64,000 nt of DNA from Frigoriglobus tundricola (GTDB lineage Bacteria > Planctomycetota > Planctomycetia > Gemmatales > Gemmataceae): NCBI RefSeq assembly GCF_013128195.2, contig NZ_CP053452.2, positions 9,768,703 through 9,832,702 on the forward strand, read 5' to 3'. Numbering within the stretch: the stretch's first letter is position 1; each line of letters starts with the position of its first letter. Shown piece after piece: positions 8,806 to 18,156 of this stretch. The position numbers and the translations under genes were made by a program. The notes beneath the pieces are model-generated. The model was given only the letters and a program-made list of their open reading frames with translations. It did no database searches and was not told the DNA's origin.

Positions 8806-10116
8806 ATGCCCCCGCTCCACCTCGCGACGTTCGAGTGCGATGTAACCCCCCCCGAAGATCACCCCCTGTGCGGCGGGTGGATCACGCCGGTGCGCGGGGC
8901 CGATGACCCGCTGAAGGCGCTGGGGGTCGTGCTCCTCGGCGGCGGCAAGCCGGTGGTGCTGTGCGCGGTCGACTGGACCGGTCTCCGCAACGACGCGTTC
9001 CGCGTCTGGCGCGCGGCCCTGGCCGACGCGGTCCACACGACCCCGGAACACGTCTCCCTGCACTGCGTGCACCCGCACAACACGCCGTTCGCGGACCTCG
9101 AGGCGCAGAAACTCATTGAGGCCGCGAAGGCGCCCCCGTCGCTGGACGCGAAGTTCTTCGCCGGGTGCGTGAAGAGATCGGCCGACGCGCTCAAAACGGG
9201 CCTGATGAGGGCCGCGAAATTTACCCACATTGGTACCGCTTCGGCCGAGGTCAAAGAGGTCGCGTCCAACCGGAGGGTGATCGGCCCCGATGGTAAGGTG
9301 CAGTACGTCCGCACGAGCGCGACCCGTATCAAAGAGGCCCGCGACGCCCCCGAGGGGCTGATCGATCCCCAGTTGCGAACGCTCAGCTTCTGGGACGGCG
9401 ACCGGGCGCTCGCGGCGCTGCACTTCTACGCCTGCCATCCCATGAGCTACTACGGCGACGGCCGCGTCAGCGCGGACTTCTGCGGCCTGGCCCGCGAACG
9501 GTTCCGCGCCGAGACGAAGACGTTCCAGGTGTACTTCAACGGCTGCGGCGGCAACGTCACGGCGGGCAAGTACAACGACGGCGCGAAGGAGAACCGCCCG
9601 GTCCTGCGGGACCGCGTTCACGCCGCGATGGCGACCGCGTGGAAGCTAACCAACCGGGTCGCGGCGACCGAATACGACTGGCGCTTCGAGCCGGTCAGGC
9701 TCCCGCCGCGCAAAGAGGCGTCGTTTGGCGAAGACGAGAGCCGCAAGGTTTTAGAGGACACCAAAGCGGCCGCCGCCAAGCGGAACAACGGCGCGTTCCA
9801 GCTCGCGTGGCTCAGACGCAAGGACACGCCCATCGAGGTCAACTGCCTGGATTTCGGCGGCCGGGTGCTGAACCTGTTCCTACCCGGAGAGGCGTTTGTC
9901 GAGTTTCAGCTCGGCGCGCAGAAGATGCGCCCGGACGCGGTCGTCAACGTCGCCGCCTACGGCGACGGCGGACCCGGGTACATCCCGACTGCGAAAGCCT
10001 ACCTCGAGGGCGGGTACGAGCCGACTGTTGCACTGGTCGGGCCGGGGTCCGAAGACATTCTTCTCGCCGCTCTGCGGAAACTCCTGAAGGCCGAAGGAAA
10101 AGGGGCTCCCAAGTGA
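8806..10116 (+). CDS. neutral/alkaline non-lysosomal ceramidase-like domain protein
   Basis: A 436-residue protein. ATG 8806 is chosen because the domain begins directly (MPPLHLATFECDVTPPEDHP), whereas the longer frame from 8638 adds low-complexity residues. TFECDVTPP and the later HPHNTP, ACHPMSYYGDG and FNGCGGNVT stretches match the ceramidase N-terminal-type fold found widely in planctomycetes; the His residues are candidate metal ligands. The real substrate is unknown: by family it would be an amide or ester bond of a lipid or glycan. No signal peptide is visible. The stop overlaps the GTG start of the next gene (GTGA at 10113-10116), which encodes a related domain, so the two are co-translated. 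Confidence 0.75.
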   Translation: MPPLHLATFECDVTPPEDHPLCGGWITPVRGADDPLKALGVVLLGGGKPVVLCAVDWTGLRNDAFRVWRAALADAVHTTPEHVSLHCVHPHNTPFADLEAQKLIEAAKAPPSLDAKFFAGCVKRSADALKTGLMRAAKFTHIGTASAEVKEVASNRRVIGPDGKVQYVRTSATRIKEARDAPEGLIDPQLRTLSFWDGDRALAALHFYACHPMSYYGDGRVSADFCGLARERFRAETKTFQVYFNGCGGNVTAGKYNDGAKENRPVLRDRVHAAMATAWKLTNRVAATEYDWRFEPVRLPPRKEASFGEDESRKVLEDTKAAAAKRNNGAFQLAWLRRKDTPIEVNCLDFGGRVLNLFLPGEAFVEFQLGAQKMRPDAVVNVAAYGDGGPGYIPTAKAYLEGGYEPTVALVGPGSEDILLAALRKLLKAEGKGAPK

Positions 10117-13100
10117 AACCGCTGCTCGCGCTCGTTGCATTGTTCGTTTTGGCTGGTCCGGTCCTCGCGGGCGCTGCCCCGGCCTTCAAAGCGGGGGTCG
10201 CGACGAAGATCATTACCCCCACGGAACCGGTGTGGATGGCGGGCTACGCGGCACGAACCAGGCCCGCCGATGGGAAGATTCACGACCTGTACGCCAAGGC
10301 GCTCTGCCTCGAAGATTCGACCGGCAAGCGCATCGTCCTGGTGACCACCGATCTCATCGGGATCCCCCGCGCACTCGGGGACCTGGTCGCGGCGGAAGTC
10401 GAGAAGGCGCATGGTATCACGCGCGACGAACTCATCCTGAGCGCGTCCCACACGCACTGCGGGCCGGTGATCCGCGAAAACCTGAGCGACATGTACCCGC
10501 TGACGATAGACGACGCGGTCAAGGTCGAGGCGTACACCGAGCAACTCCGCGTCGCGCTCGTCGCCGTAATCGGGGCGAGTCTGAAGGACCGGAAGCCGGT
10601 CGATCTGAAGTACGGCGCGGGAAAGGCGACGTTCGCCACAAACCGGCGCGAGTCGACCGCCCAGGGGGTCGTCATCGGCCGCAACCCGGCGGGACCGGTC
10701 GATCACACGGTGCCGGTGCTGGTGGCCGAGGGGGCCGGCGGTAAGCCCGTGGCGATCGTGTTCGGGTACGCCTGCCACAACACCACGCTCGACGGGATGC
10801 AGTGGTGCGGCGATTACGCCGGCTTCGCGCAGCTCGCGGTGGAGAAGGCCGCTCCGGGCGCGGTGGGGATGTTCTGGACCGGCTGCGGCGGGGACGCCAA
10901 TCCGAACCCGCGCCGCAAGCGGGAACTGTGCGAACAGCACGGCAAGGAACTGGCCGAGGCCGTCACCGGGGCGCTCAAGGCGGCTCAACCGATAACCGGT
11001 ACGTTCGCGACCGGGTACGAGAAAATCGCCCTCAAGTTCGAGTCGGTCCCGACCAAGCAACAACTCGGCGCGGACCTGCTCAGCAAGACGCTCGCCGTTC
11101 GGCGTCGGGCCGAGCGCCTGCTCAAAGAACTCGAAGTGGGGGGGAAGATCGCCGACACCTACGATCACTACCCGGTTCAGGCGTGGCGGCTCGGCGATCA
11201 GGTGCTCCTGGTCGCGCTCGGCGGGGAGGTGGTAATTGATTACCTGCTCCGCCTCAAGAAGGACGTGCCCACCAGCCGCGCGCTATGGGTGATGGGCTAC
11301 GCCAACGACGTGATGGCGTACATCCCCAGCGCCCGTGTTCTCAAAGAAGGCGGTTACGAGGCCGATTCGTCGCAGATCTATTATGGCATGCCGGGAAAAT
11401 GGAGCCCCGCGATCGAGGACGCCATCACCGGCAAGGCGAAAGAACTCGCCACCAGGGTGTCGGAACTTCCCAAACCGCCCGGTCCACTGAGCCCGAAAGA
11501 AGAGCGAGACTCGTTCCGGCCCCCGGACGGGTTCCAAATCGACCTCGTCGCGTGCGAGCCGGCGGTCGTCGATCCGGTCGCAATGTGCTTCGACGCCAAG
11601 GGCCGGTTGTTCGTCTGCGAGATGCGGGGCTACCCCAACGGCGGTGTCGGGACCGGTCCCGAGACCCGCGGGAAGGTCAAGTGCCTCGTCGATAAGGACG
11701 GGGACGGCGTGTACGAGACGGTCACGACGTTCGCCGAGGGGCTCCGGTTCCCGATGGGAATCACGCCGTACAAGAATGGGGTGATCGTCGCAGTCGCGCC
11801 GGACCTCGTTTATCTCGAAGACACCGACGGTGACGGCCGAGCCGATAAAACGACTGTACTTTACACCGGCTTCAACCAAGCGAACATTCAGCAGATGGTG
11901 AACGGCCTCCAGTGGGGCATGGACAACTGGATTTACGGCATCGCCGGGAGCGACGGGGGCACGGTCACTTCGCCGCAGACCCCGAAGATGGCGGCCGTCG
12001 TGCTCCGCAACCGCGGGTTCCGCTTCAAACCGTGGGAACCGGGGGGCCTGGAGCCGACCAGTTCCGGCGGGCAGTACGGGCTGAGCGCCGACGACTACCA
12101 GCACTGGTTTACGGCCACGAACAGCCAGCACCTCCGGCAGATCGTGTTGCCCGACCACTACCTGAAGCGGAACCCGTATCTGGCGGTGCCGACGGTCACG
12201 CTCGACATTCCCGAGCACGGCGCCGCCGCGAAGGTGTTCCGCATCAGCCCGTTCGAGCCGTGGCGGGTCGAGCGCACCACGCGCCGGGCCGGCTCCCCGG
12301 ACGCGCGGCGCTTTCCGACCACCGAACTCGTTCCGGGCGGCTACATCACGTCCGCGTGCAGCCCTCTCATCTACACCGCCGGTGCGTTTCCGCGCGAGTT
12401 CCACGGGAACAACTTCGTCTGCGACCCGGCCAACAACATCGTCCACTGCGAACGGCTCACGGACAAGGGCGCGGTGTTCAGCGCCGCCCGCGCGTACGCG
12501 GACCGCGAGTTCCTCGCCTCCACAGACACGTGGTTCCGACCGGTTCACCTGAGCACGGGTCCGGACGGGGCGCTGTACGTTCTCGATTTCTACCGGGAGG
12601 TGATCGAAACGCCGCTCTCGCTGCCGGAGGACATCAAGCGCCAACTGAACCTCGAAAGTCGCGGCCGCGGGCGCATCTGGCGCATCGCCCCGAAGGACCT
12701 TGTGCCACCCAAAGGGCTCGACCTGAGCGCGCTGAACACAACACAACGGGTTGACGAACTCGCCGCCTCCAATTCGTGGCGGCGCCTCACCGCCGAGCGA
12801 TTGCTGATCGAGAAGCATGATAAGGGAGCGGCCGGGCCGATTCGTGATCGGCTCCCGAAGGCGAAGGGCGCCCCGTCGCTGGCGGCGCTGCTCTGGACAC
12901 TACACGGCTTGGGTGAGTTACAGGCGGCCGACCTGAAAGTCGCTTACTCCGACCCCGAGGCCGGAAACCGCGAGCAGGCGCTGCGGCTCTCGGAGGCGTT
13001 TTTCAAGACCGTTCCCGAGGTCAGGGCGCAGGCCGCGAAATTGGTTGACGACCCGGCGCCCCGCGTCAGGTTCCAACTCGCGCTGTCGGCGGGGGCGCTG

Positions 13101-14354
13101 CCGCCGGCAGATGCCGCACCGCTGGTAACCGCGGTTCTGGAGAGCGACGCGGGCGACCCTTGGACCGTGACCGCGGCCCTCAGTTCCGCCGGGGAGTGCG
13201 GGTTCCAGGTGCTCGGCGCTCTCACCACGGCCGGCCGGCGCCCGAGCCCCCTGATCGTTGCCCGCCTCGCAACAATGGTCGGGGCCAAGGGCGATCCGAA
13301 GGAAATCGCGGGCGTGTTGGAACTCGTCGCCGAAGCACGAGCCGCCGGCGCCGAACCGGCGCTCCTCGACGGGTTGGGGCAAGGGATGCGCGGATCGAAA
13401 TTGCCCCTTGCCGCGTGGTGGGCCGCGCCGCCGGCCGAAGCGGCCCCGGCGATGCCGAAGCTCCGTGAGCGGTTCGCCGCGGCGGCATCCGTCGTTCGCA
13501 ACGAGAAGGCGGAGCTGGAAGAGCGCGTGCGGTCTGCGGCGCTGTTGGCCTATGGCCCGTTCGGCGATGCGGCTTCTCTGGCCGACGCGCTCTCGCCCGG
13601 CACCCCCAACGAGGTTCAGCTCGCCATCATTAAAGCGCTCGCGGTTCACACGGACCCGAAGGTCGCCGACCTGCTCCTGAACACCTGGACCGGCTACGGC
13701 CCTGCGGTTCGGCGCGAAGCGCTGGAAGCGCTGCTCGCCCGCGCCGATCGCGTCCTCAAGCTGCTCGACGCGGTGGAAGCCAAGAAGGTCGCCCCGAGCG
13801 AGTTCTCGCTGGCTCAGACGCAGCAGCTCCACGCGCACCCCAACACGCAGGTGCGCACCCGAGCCGCGGCCGTCCTCACACGCGCCACCGACGCGGACCG
13901 CGCGAAAGTGGTGAAGAGCTACGCCGCCGCCCTCGAACTGAAGGCCGACGCGGTTCGGGGTAAGGCCGTCTTTAAGCGGAGCTGTGCCGCGTGCCACCGG
14001 CTCGACGGGGCGGGGGCGGACGTGGGCGCGAACCTGTTGGCGGCACTGCCCAACAAGTCCGGCGCGGACCTGTTGGTTGCGGTGTTTGATCCGAACCGGG
14101 AAGTCGACCCGCGGTACGTGTCATACCAGGTGGTCACGACCGACGAGCGCGTGCTGACCGGGATCGTCGCCGCCGAAACACCGACCGGTATCACGTTGCG
14201 CCGCGCCGACGGTAAAGAGGACGTGATCCTTCGGGCGAACATTGCGTCCTTGCGCTCGACGGCGCTGTCGCTGATGCCCGTCGGGCTGGAGAAGGAACTC
14301 ACGCCGCAGGACGTGGCGGATCTGTTCGCGTACCTGCGAGCCGCGGGAAAATGA
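10113..14354 (+). CDS. ceramidase-like domain fused to PVC-type membrane-bound dehydrogenase with cytochrome c haem domain
   Basis: A 1413-residue exported protein that starts at GTG 10113, overlapping the previous stop; the GTG is followed by a clear signal peptide (KPLLALVALFVLAGPVLAGA). Residues about 25-440 form a second ceramidase-like domain (ATKIITPTEPVWMAGYA, ASHTHCGP, FWTGCGGDANPNP). From about residue 460 a PVC-type dehydrogenase begins (RPPDGFQIDLVACEPAVVDP) with a beta-propeller carrying Asp-rich loops such as DKDGDGVYETV and DTDGDGRADKT. HEAT-like helical repeats follow (about 870-1270), then a c-type haem site CAACH at residues 1291-1295 and the conserved C-terminal segment ending VADLFAYLRA. 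By family it oxidises an organic substrate in the periplasm and passes electrons to the haem. Fusion of the hydrolase with the oxidase suggests sequential processing of one substrate (inference). Confidence 0.88.
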   Translation: MKPLLALVALFVLAGPVLAGAAPAFKAGVATKIITPTEPVWMAGYAARTRPADGKIHDLYAKALCLEDSTGKRIVLVTTDLIGIPRALGDLVAAEVEKAHGITRDELILSASHTHCGPVIRENLSDMYPLTIDDAVKVEAYTEQLRVALVAVIGASLKDRKPVDLKYGAGKATFATNRRESTAQGVVIGRNPAGPVDHTVPVLVAEGAGGKPVAIVFGYACHNTTLDGMQWCGDYAGFAQLAVEKAAPGAVGMFWTGCGGDANPNPRRKRELCEQHGKELAEAVTGALKAAQPITGTFATGYEKIALKFESVPTKQQLGADLLSKTLAVRRRAERLLKELEVGGKIADTYDHYPVQAWRLGDQVLLVALGGEVVIDYLLRLKKDVPTSRALWVMGYANDVMAYIPSARVLKEGGYEADSSQIYYGMPGKWSPAIEDAITGKAKELATRVSELPKPPGPLSPKEERDSFRPPDGFQIDLVACEPAVVDPVAMCFDAKGRLFVCEMRGYPNGGVGTGPETRGKVKCLVDKDGDGVYETVTTFAEGLRFPMGITPYKNGVIVAVAPDLVYLEDTDGDGRADKTTVLYTGFNQANIQQMVNGLQWGMDNWIYGIAGSDGGTVTSPQTPKMAAVVLRNRGFRFKPWEPGGLEPTSSGGQYGLSADDYQHWFTATNSQHLRQIVLPDHYLKRNPYLAVPTVTLDIPEHGAAAKVFRISPFEPWRVERTTRRAGSPDARRFPTTELVPGGYITSACSPLIYTAGAFPREFHGNNFVCDPANNIVHCERLTDKGAVFSAARAYADREFLASTDTWFRPVHLSTGPDGALYVLDFYREVIETPLSLPEDIKRQLNLESRGRGRIWRIAPKDLVPPKGLDLSALNTTQRVDELAASNSWRRLTAERLLIEKHDKGAAGPIRDRLPKAKGAPSLAALLWTLHGLGELQAADLKVAYSDPEAGNREQALRLSEAFFKTVPEVRAQAAKLVDDPAPRVRFQLALSAGALPPADAAPLVTAVLESDAGDPWTVTAALSSAGECGFQVLGALTTAGRRPSPLIVARLATMVGAKGDPKEIAGVLELVAEARAAGAEPALLDGLGQGMRGSKLPLAAWWAAPPAEAAPAMPKLRERFAAAASVVRNEKAELEERVRSAALLAYGPFGDAASLADALSPGTPNEVQLAIIKALAVHTDPKVADLLLNTWTGYGPAVRREALEALLARADRVLKLLDAVEAKKVAPSEFSLAQTQQLHAHPNTQVRTRAAAVLTRATDADRAKVVKSYAAALELKADAVRGKAVFKRSCAACHRLDGAGADVGANLLAALPNKSGADLLVAVFDPNREVDPRYVSYQVVTTDERVLTGIVAAETPTGITLRRADGKEDVILRANIASLRSTALSLMPVGLEKELTPQDVADLFAYLRAAGK

Positions 14355-14913
14355 CGAGAAGAGCGCACCACCAAGGCACGAAGCAGAAGACAGAAGAGCC
14401 ACCACAAATACCTGGAACCGGCTCGGTGCTTCGTCCCCCCACCGTCAAGAAGAGCTACGCCTGTCGGTACGGCGCACGGGGCCCCCGTGGAAGCGGGCTC
14501 CTTCTTAGCGGTGAGGATAGCCGATTGGAGCCGGACCTGCTCGCCTCTCGCGCCGCTGGCTCCGGGGTCGATGCCGACCTGCACGATGCCGCCAGATCAC
14601 CGCTCTTTCCCGATGGGCGGAACACCGACGGCCGAGCAACTACTCGACCGGTTGCCGGATCGTTGCGTGTTGCACCAGGCGCGAAGTCAACCCGTCCGAG
14701 ATGCTACCGCCCCTTGAACCCGCGACCCGAGCACGCGAGTGAGAAAGCGGAGCGCCGACCGTGCCCCGCTCGTTCGTCTTGCCGCGCCCAATGTCCGGCA
14801 CCCGCGGCGTGCGCCACTCGAAGGCCGACCGGGCCGCGATCGTTGTGAACACGTCGAAGGTGTTCTCCGGTCCGTCGCGCGGGATGCGCGCGGGCGGCCG
14901 TGCCCGTCTGGGG
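14355..14913. other. intergenic region without recognised gene
   Basis: 559 bp between the convergent dehydrogenase-fusion and DUF1559 genes. Several open frames exist on both strands, but none has a ribosome binding site, domain or coding-like composition that I could support. Confidence 0.35.
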
Positions 14914-15942
14914 TCAATAATCTCCGAACACTTCACCGCCCGCGCGGGTGCCGAGCGCACGCCACGTCACCGCGTCGACGCCGTTGCGGACGAACCGCAC
15001 CGACCCGTCGCCGAGGAGCGCGTTGACCCCGCCGGTGTGGTAGCTGCGGGCCGCCGCTTGGCCGGGGTTGTGCGAGGCGTTGCTACAGTCCCACCGGCTG
15101 TCGTTCGGCAGCAGGTGGTGGTTGTAGTTGCAGTCGGCGTAGTGGCCGTTCATCCATTTCGCCCCGCGCATACTCGACCACACCCCGCCGCTTCCGTTCG
15201 CACAGTTGGCGTCGCTGGTGACGGTGCTGCCCGGGAGGGTCAGCACTTATCGGGCCGCGTCCGTCGGGGCCGCTCCCGAGACGCCGGGCGCGCCGGTGCC
15301 CATCGTACTCTCGCTGAACGCGACCGTGTTCGACAAGCCGTCCGTCACGTCGGCGATCCGAACCGGCGCCTGTCCGAACAGCCCGTCGCTCGTTTTGTAC
15401 TGGCCCCAGTAGGTGCCGGTGTTGTCCGCGCTGCCGTCCCCGCTGCCGATGCACGCAACATAGTTCGTACCGGCGTAACGATCCGTCGTCGAGACGGCGC
15501 CGGACGATTGGGTGGCGAACGCGCTCGGGTTTTGCCCGTTCATCGGGTCACTCGGGCACACGTACAGCTTCACGGGAGTGATAGACGCCAGATAGTTACC
15601 CGGCGGAAGCGGATAGACCGCGGGATTGGAGTTGTACAAGGGCACCTGGGTCACATCGACGTTACGGCCGAGGTTGTCCTGCTCGATGTACGCCAGGATG
15701 CGGGCCTGAGCGGACACGACCAGCGGGTAGGCGGCCCGCCCGGGTGGGAAGTTGGTGTTCGCCCCCTCGTAGTTGTGCAGGGCCAGCCCGACCTGCTTCA
15801 AGTTGTTCTGGCACTTCAAGCGTGCGGCGGCCTCGCGCACCTTCTGGACGGCGGGCAACAGCAGCCCGATGAGGATCGCAATGATCGCGATCACCACCAG
15901 CAGTTCGATCAGCGTGAAGCCCGTGTGGCGGGTCTTCGTCAT
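14914..15942 (-). pseudogene. DUF1559 prepilin-like protein interrupted by one in-frame TAA
   Basis: From ATG 15942 the frame encodes a type IV prepilin-like N-terminus (TGFTLIELLVVIAIIAILIG), then AAARLKCQNNLKQVGLALHNYE. These are diagnostic of the DUF1559 family, which is hugely expanded in planctomycetes. Translation stops at TAA 15249-15247 after 231 residues. The very next codon, in the same frame, resumes the family signature and runs to TGA at 14914, including the conserved C-terminal FGDGSVRF-like segment (ALLGDGSVRFV). A single substitution therefore splits an otherwise complete ~342-residue protein. It lies 51 bp behind the DUF4198 gene in the same direction, a common pairing. A nonsense mutation, a sequencing error and readthrough all remain possible. 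Confidence 0.85.
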
Positions 15943-15993
15943 AGGTGTATCTCCGGGGTTGAGTGTTTTCGGATCCGAGTGCCGCGACGCGGG

Positions 15994-16797
15994 TCAGTCG
16001 CCGCAGCAGGGGCACTTCTCCGGTACGAACACGGTCAGCGTGGCCGAGTACAGGGTCGCCTCGTAGCCCTCGCCCCGGTCCGCGCGGGGGTGGTGCGCGA
16101 CGACGAGGTAGTAGTTGCCGGTTTTGGGGGTAAACACGGCCCGCCCGTCCGGTCCGGTGGTGCGATCGTGTTCGGGGTCGGCACCCTCCTTCAGAGCCGT
16201 ACCCCGCGGGACGAATGACACCTTCGTACCGGCAAGTGGCTTGCCCTCGAACAGCAGTTTCACCTTGATCGGGGTGCCCGGACCCATCGGGACCACCGGG
16301 TTCGTTTCGGGCACCAGTTCGAGCTTGTGCCCGAGCGGCTCGTCGTACCCCCGCTGATCCTTGGCCACCTTGTCGAGCGAATCGCTGACCACGAAGAACG
16401 CCTTCGCGCTGCGGACCGACCGAACCGGCTTGCCGTGGGTGACGACCGCGTCGGAGCGCTGGGCGGCCACGTACAGGCCGGGTTTGGCGGCCACGAACTT
16501 GGCCGAGTGGAACCCCTCCTTCGGGGCGTACCCGAGGTCGGCGGCGTCGGGCTTGAGGTCGTATTTCTTGCCGCCCGGGGCGATCACCTCGAACGTCTGG
16601 ATTGCGTCCGCGGAGAGCTTGCCGGCGACCTTGAAATCGCGGTGATCGTTACCGTGGTTGCCGAGCAACAAGTCGATGTGGATCGCGTCCCCGGTGCGAA
16701 CGATGTTGGTGTTCGTTTGCACCCAGGTGTCGTGGGCCGGTGCGGATCCGACGGCGGTGGCGAGTACGGCGGCCAGTGTCTGGACGTAACGGCTCAT
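15994..16797 (-). CDS. DUF4198 family secreted protein
   Basis: A 267-residue protein from ATG 16797, with AGGAG ribosome binding site (16805-16809, read on the minus strand) 7 bases upstream. A signal peptide (MSRYVQTLAAVLATAVGSAPA) is followed at once by HDTWVQTN, the typical mature N-terminus of DUF4198 proteins (AHDxW). The C-terminal half is an Ig/CNA-B-like beta domain (GTPIKVKLLFEGKPLAGTKV; TTGPDGRAVFTPKTGNYYLVV). It ends in CPCCGD, a possible metal site. Family members are periplasmic and often linked to metal (nickel/cobalt) handling, but no transporter is nearby. The DUF1559 gene follows 51 bp later, probably in the same operon. Confidence 0.85.
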   Translation of the reverse strand: MSRYVQTLAAVLATAVGSAPAHDTWVQTNTNIVRTGDAIHIDLLLGNHGNDHRDFKVAGKLSADAIQTFEVIAPGGKKYDLKPDAADLGYAPKEGFHSAKFVAAKPGLYVAAQRSDAVVTHGKPVRSVRSAKAFFVVSDSLDKVAKDQRGYDEPLGHKLELVPETNPVVPMGPGTPIKVKLLFEGKPLAGTKVSFVPRGTALKEGADPEHDRTTGPDGRAVFTPKTGNYYLVVAHHPRADRGEGYEATLYSATLTVFVPEKCPCCGD

Positions 16798-17015
16798 GCG
16801 AGGGCTCCTAAAAGGGTTGGACGCGTGCGGGTCCGTCACGACCCTGAAACGGGCCGGACGGCTAACGGCGACGGCACGGGAACCCACGCGCGGCCGTACC
16901 GGGGGTGCGGGGCGCGCGAATCGGCACGTGCGCGTCGGGACTAGATCCCGACGAACGCGCGAGCGCCGTGCGCGGACCCGCGGTCGGATGTCCGTGTGGG
17001 TCTGGGGGAACGCGG

Positions 17016-17720
17016 TCAGTCACGCGGGGGCGGGGTCGGAGGGGCGTGAGCGACGGGAACAGCCCGGTTGGAGCGCGGGGACGGGTGGCGGTCACGGTTC
17101 GGCGGGTCGAGCCGAATCGGGGACAGATCGGGAACGACGGCAGGGTCGAGCATGAGCAGCGCGGCCGGCCCGTGTCCCCGGCACTTCTGGGCGAAGACAC
17201 CCGCCACCCAACGAGCCCCGAGCTCTTCCGGGCGGGGGCGGGTCTGTTCGCAGCACTCGGATGCGGAATCGGCGGGACAGGCGGGGCCATCAGCGGCGGC
17301 CACGGCCGCACATGACGGCCTCCCGGCGCCCCGCGTCGATGCCGGCTTTCGCGCCTCACAGCACGGCGCCGCGGTCGCGTGTGTCGGTTCGCTTTCCGAG
17401 CGGTACGGCGGCTTTATTTTCGGAGGCGGGGCGGGTCGTGACTTGCGGGATTCGACCAGTGCGCGGGCATGACCGGGCGGCTCGATCCCGTTCTCTTCCG
17501 CCCAGTGGAGTTTCTCTTCGATGGTGAAGCAGCAGCAGTCGCCTTTCCAACACTCGTTGTAAGTGAGGCACCCGCAGGGGCGGCTCTGACAGGGGAACGG
17601 CCGGGAGCCGTCCTTCGACGTGCCGGCGGACAGTAGGGGAAGAGGGAAGCCGAACGTGGTCAGCAGGTGGCACAGAAGCGCCCCCCCCGCCGCGCCGCGC
17701 CTCCAGCCACCCGTCCGCAT
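17016..17720 (-). CDS. Cys-rich secreted protein with CxCLTxxxCWKxxCCCFT-type motif
   Basis: A 234-residue protein from ATG 17720, with a hydrophobic N-terminal signal segment (residues about 10-32). The conserved block CGCLTYNECWKGDCCCFT, followed by EEKLHWAEENGIEPP, resembles a short Cys-rich module I recall from uncharacterised bacterial proteins, usually written CGC....CW..CCCF....KL.WA...G. It may bind a metal. The C-terminal 120 residues are low-complexity, Pro-, Ala- and Cys-rich, and contain a further possible metal pair (CCEA, ECCEQ). It is transcribed away from the DUF4198 gene's upstream region in the same direction. Function unknown. Confidence 0.6.
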   Translation of the reverse strand: MRTGGWRRGAAGGALLCHLLTTFGFPLPLLSAGTSKDGSRPFPCQSRPCGCLTYNECWKGDCCCFTIEEKLHWAEENGIEPPGHARALVESRKSRPAPPPKIKPPYRSESEPTHATAAPCCEARKPASTRGAGRPSCAAVAAADGPACPADSASECCEQTRPRPEELGARWVAGVFAQKCRGHGPAALLMLDPAVVPDLSPIRLDPPNRDRHPSPRSNRAVPVAHAPPTPPPRD

Positions 17721-18156
17721 CGCGAAACGCCCTCGCCCCTCAAGCAACCGCCAAACGACAACTTACGCGTTCGTGCTCCCGTTACCAGAGCCCCCTGCGG
17801 TGAGCGGCCGAGGGGTCGGGCTCGACACGAATCGACTCCGTTCGAGCGTACCGGAACGTGCCCCGCGCCCACCATTTCATGCCTTCTTAGCGTCGGGCCT
17901 GCCACTTTCGATGACACACGATGCACGGGCCGTTGCGCCGGCACTCTTGAGACCAGCCACCACAAAGTTCTTGACCTCCTTCTCCACTTGGAACGTCGGC
18001 CCCATCGATCGTCGGGCTGAAAAAGATGTTCTGGCGGGCGCGGACGGACCGAGCCGGACGACGGCGGCATGTTCGAGCGAACGATCGGCACCCCGGCCAA
18101 ATTACGAGTGGCCCCGATTCACGGACCCGCGCGGGCCGGGGCCTCTTCGTTCGGCC
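17721..18156. other. intergenic region with one possible very small gene
   Basis: 436 bp between the Cys-rich gene and the methyltransferase gene. Apart from the small minus-strand open frame at 17877-18005, nothing recognisable is present. Confidence 0.35.
17877..18005 (-). CDS. possible 42-residue protein or gene remnant
   Basis: ATG 18005 opens a 42-residue frame reading MGPTFQVEKEVKNFVVAGLK and ending in SGRPDAKKA before TGA. Unlike its surroundings it is not Arg/Pro-rich and has a balanced, protein-like composition with an amphipathic helix. There is no clear ribosome binding site, and the frame stays open upstream without a start, so it may be the tail of a decayed gene. No family is recognised. 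Confidence 0.3.
   Translation of the reverse strand: MGPTFQVEKEVKNFVVAGLKSAGATARASCVIESGRPDAKKA

Noticed and set aside
9639..10112. N-terminal extension of the ceramidase-dehydrogenase fusion to position 9639
   Set aside because: It overlaps the previous ceramidase-like gene in another frame and is Arg-rich shadow sequence; GTG 10113 with a signal peptide is the real start.
14355..14913. Possible transposase or small gene in this gap
   Set aside because: No frame shows a catalytic motif, terminal inverted repeats or a ribosome binding site.
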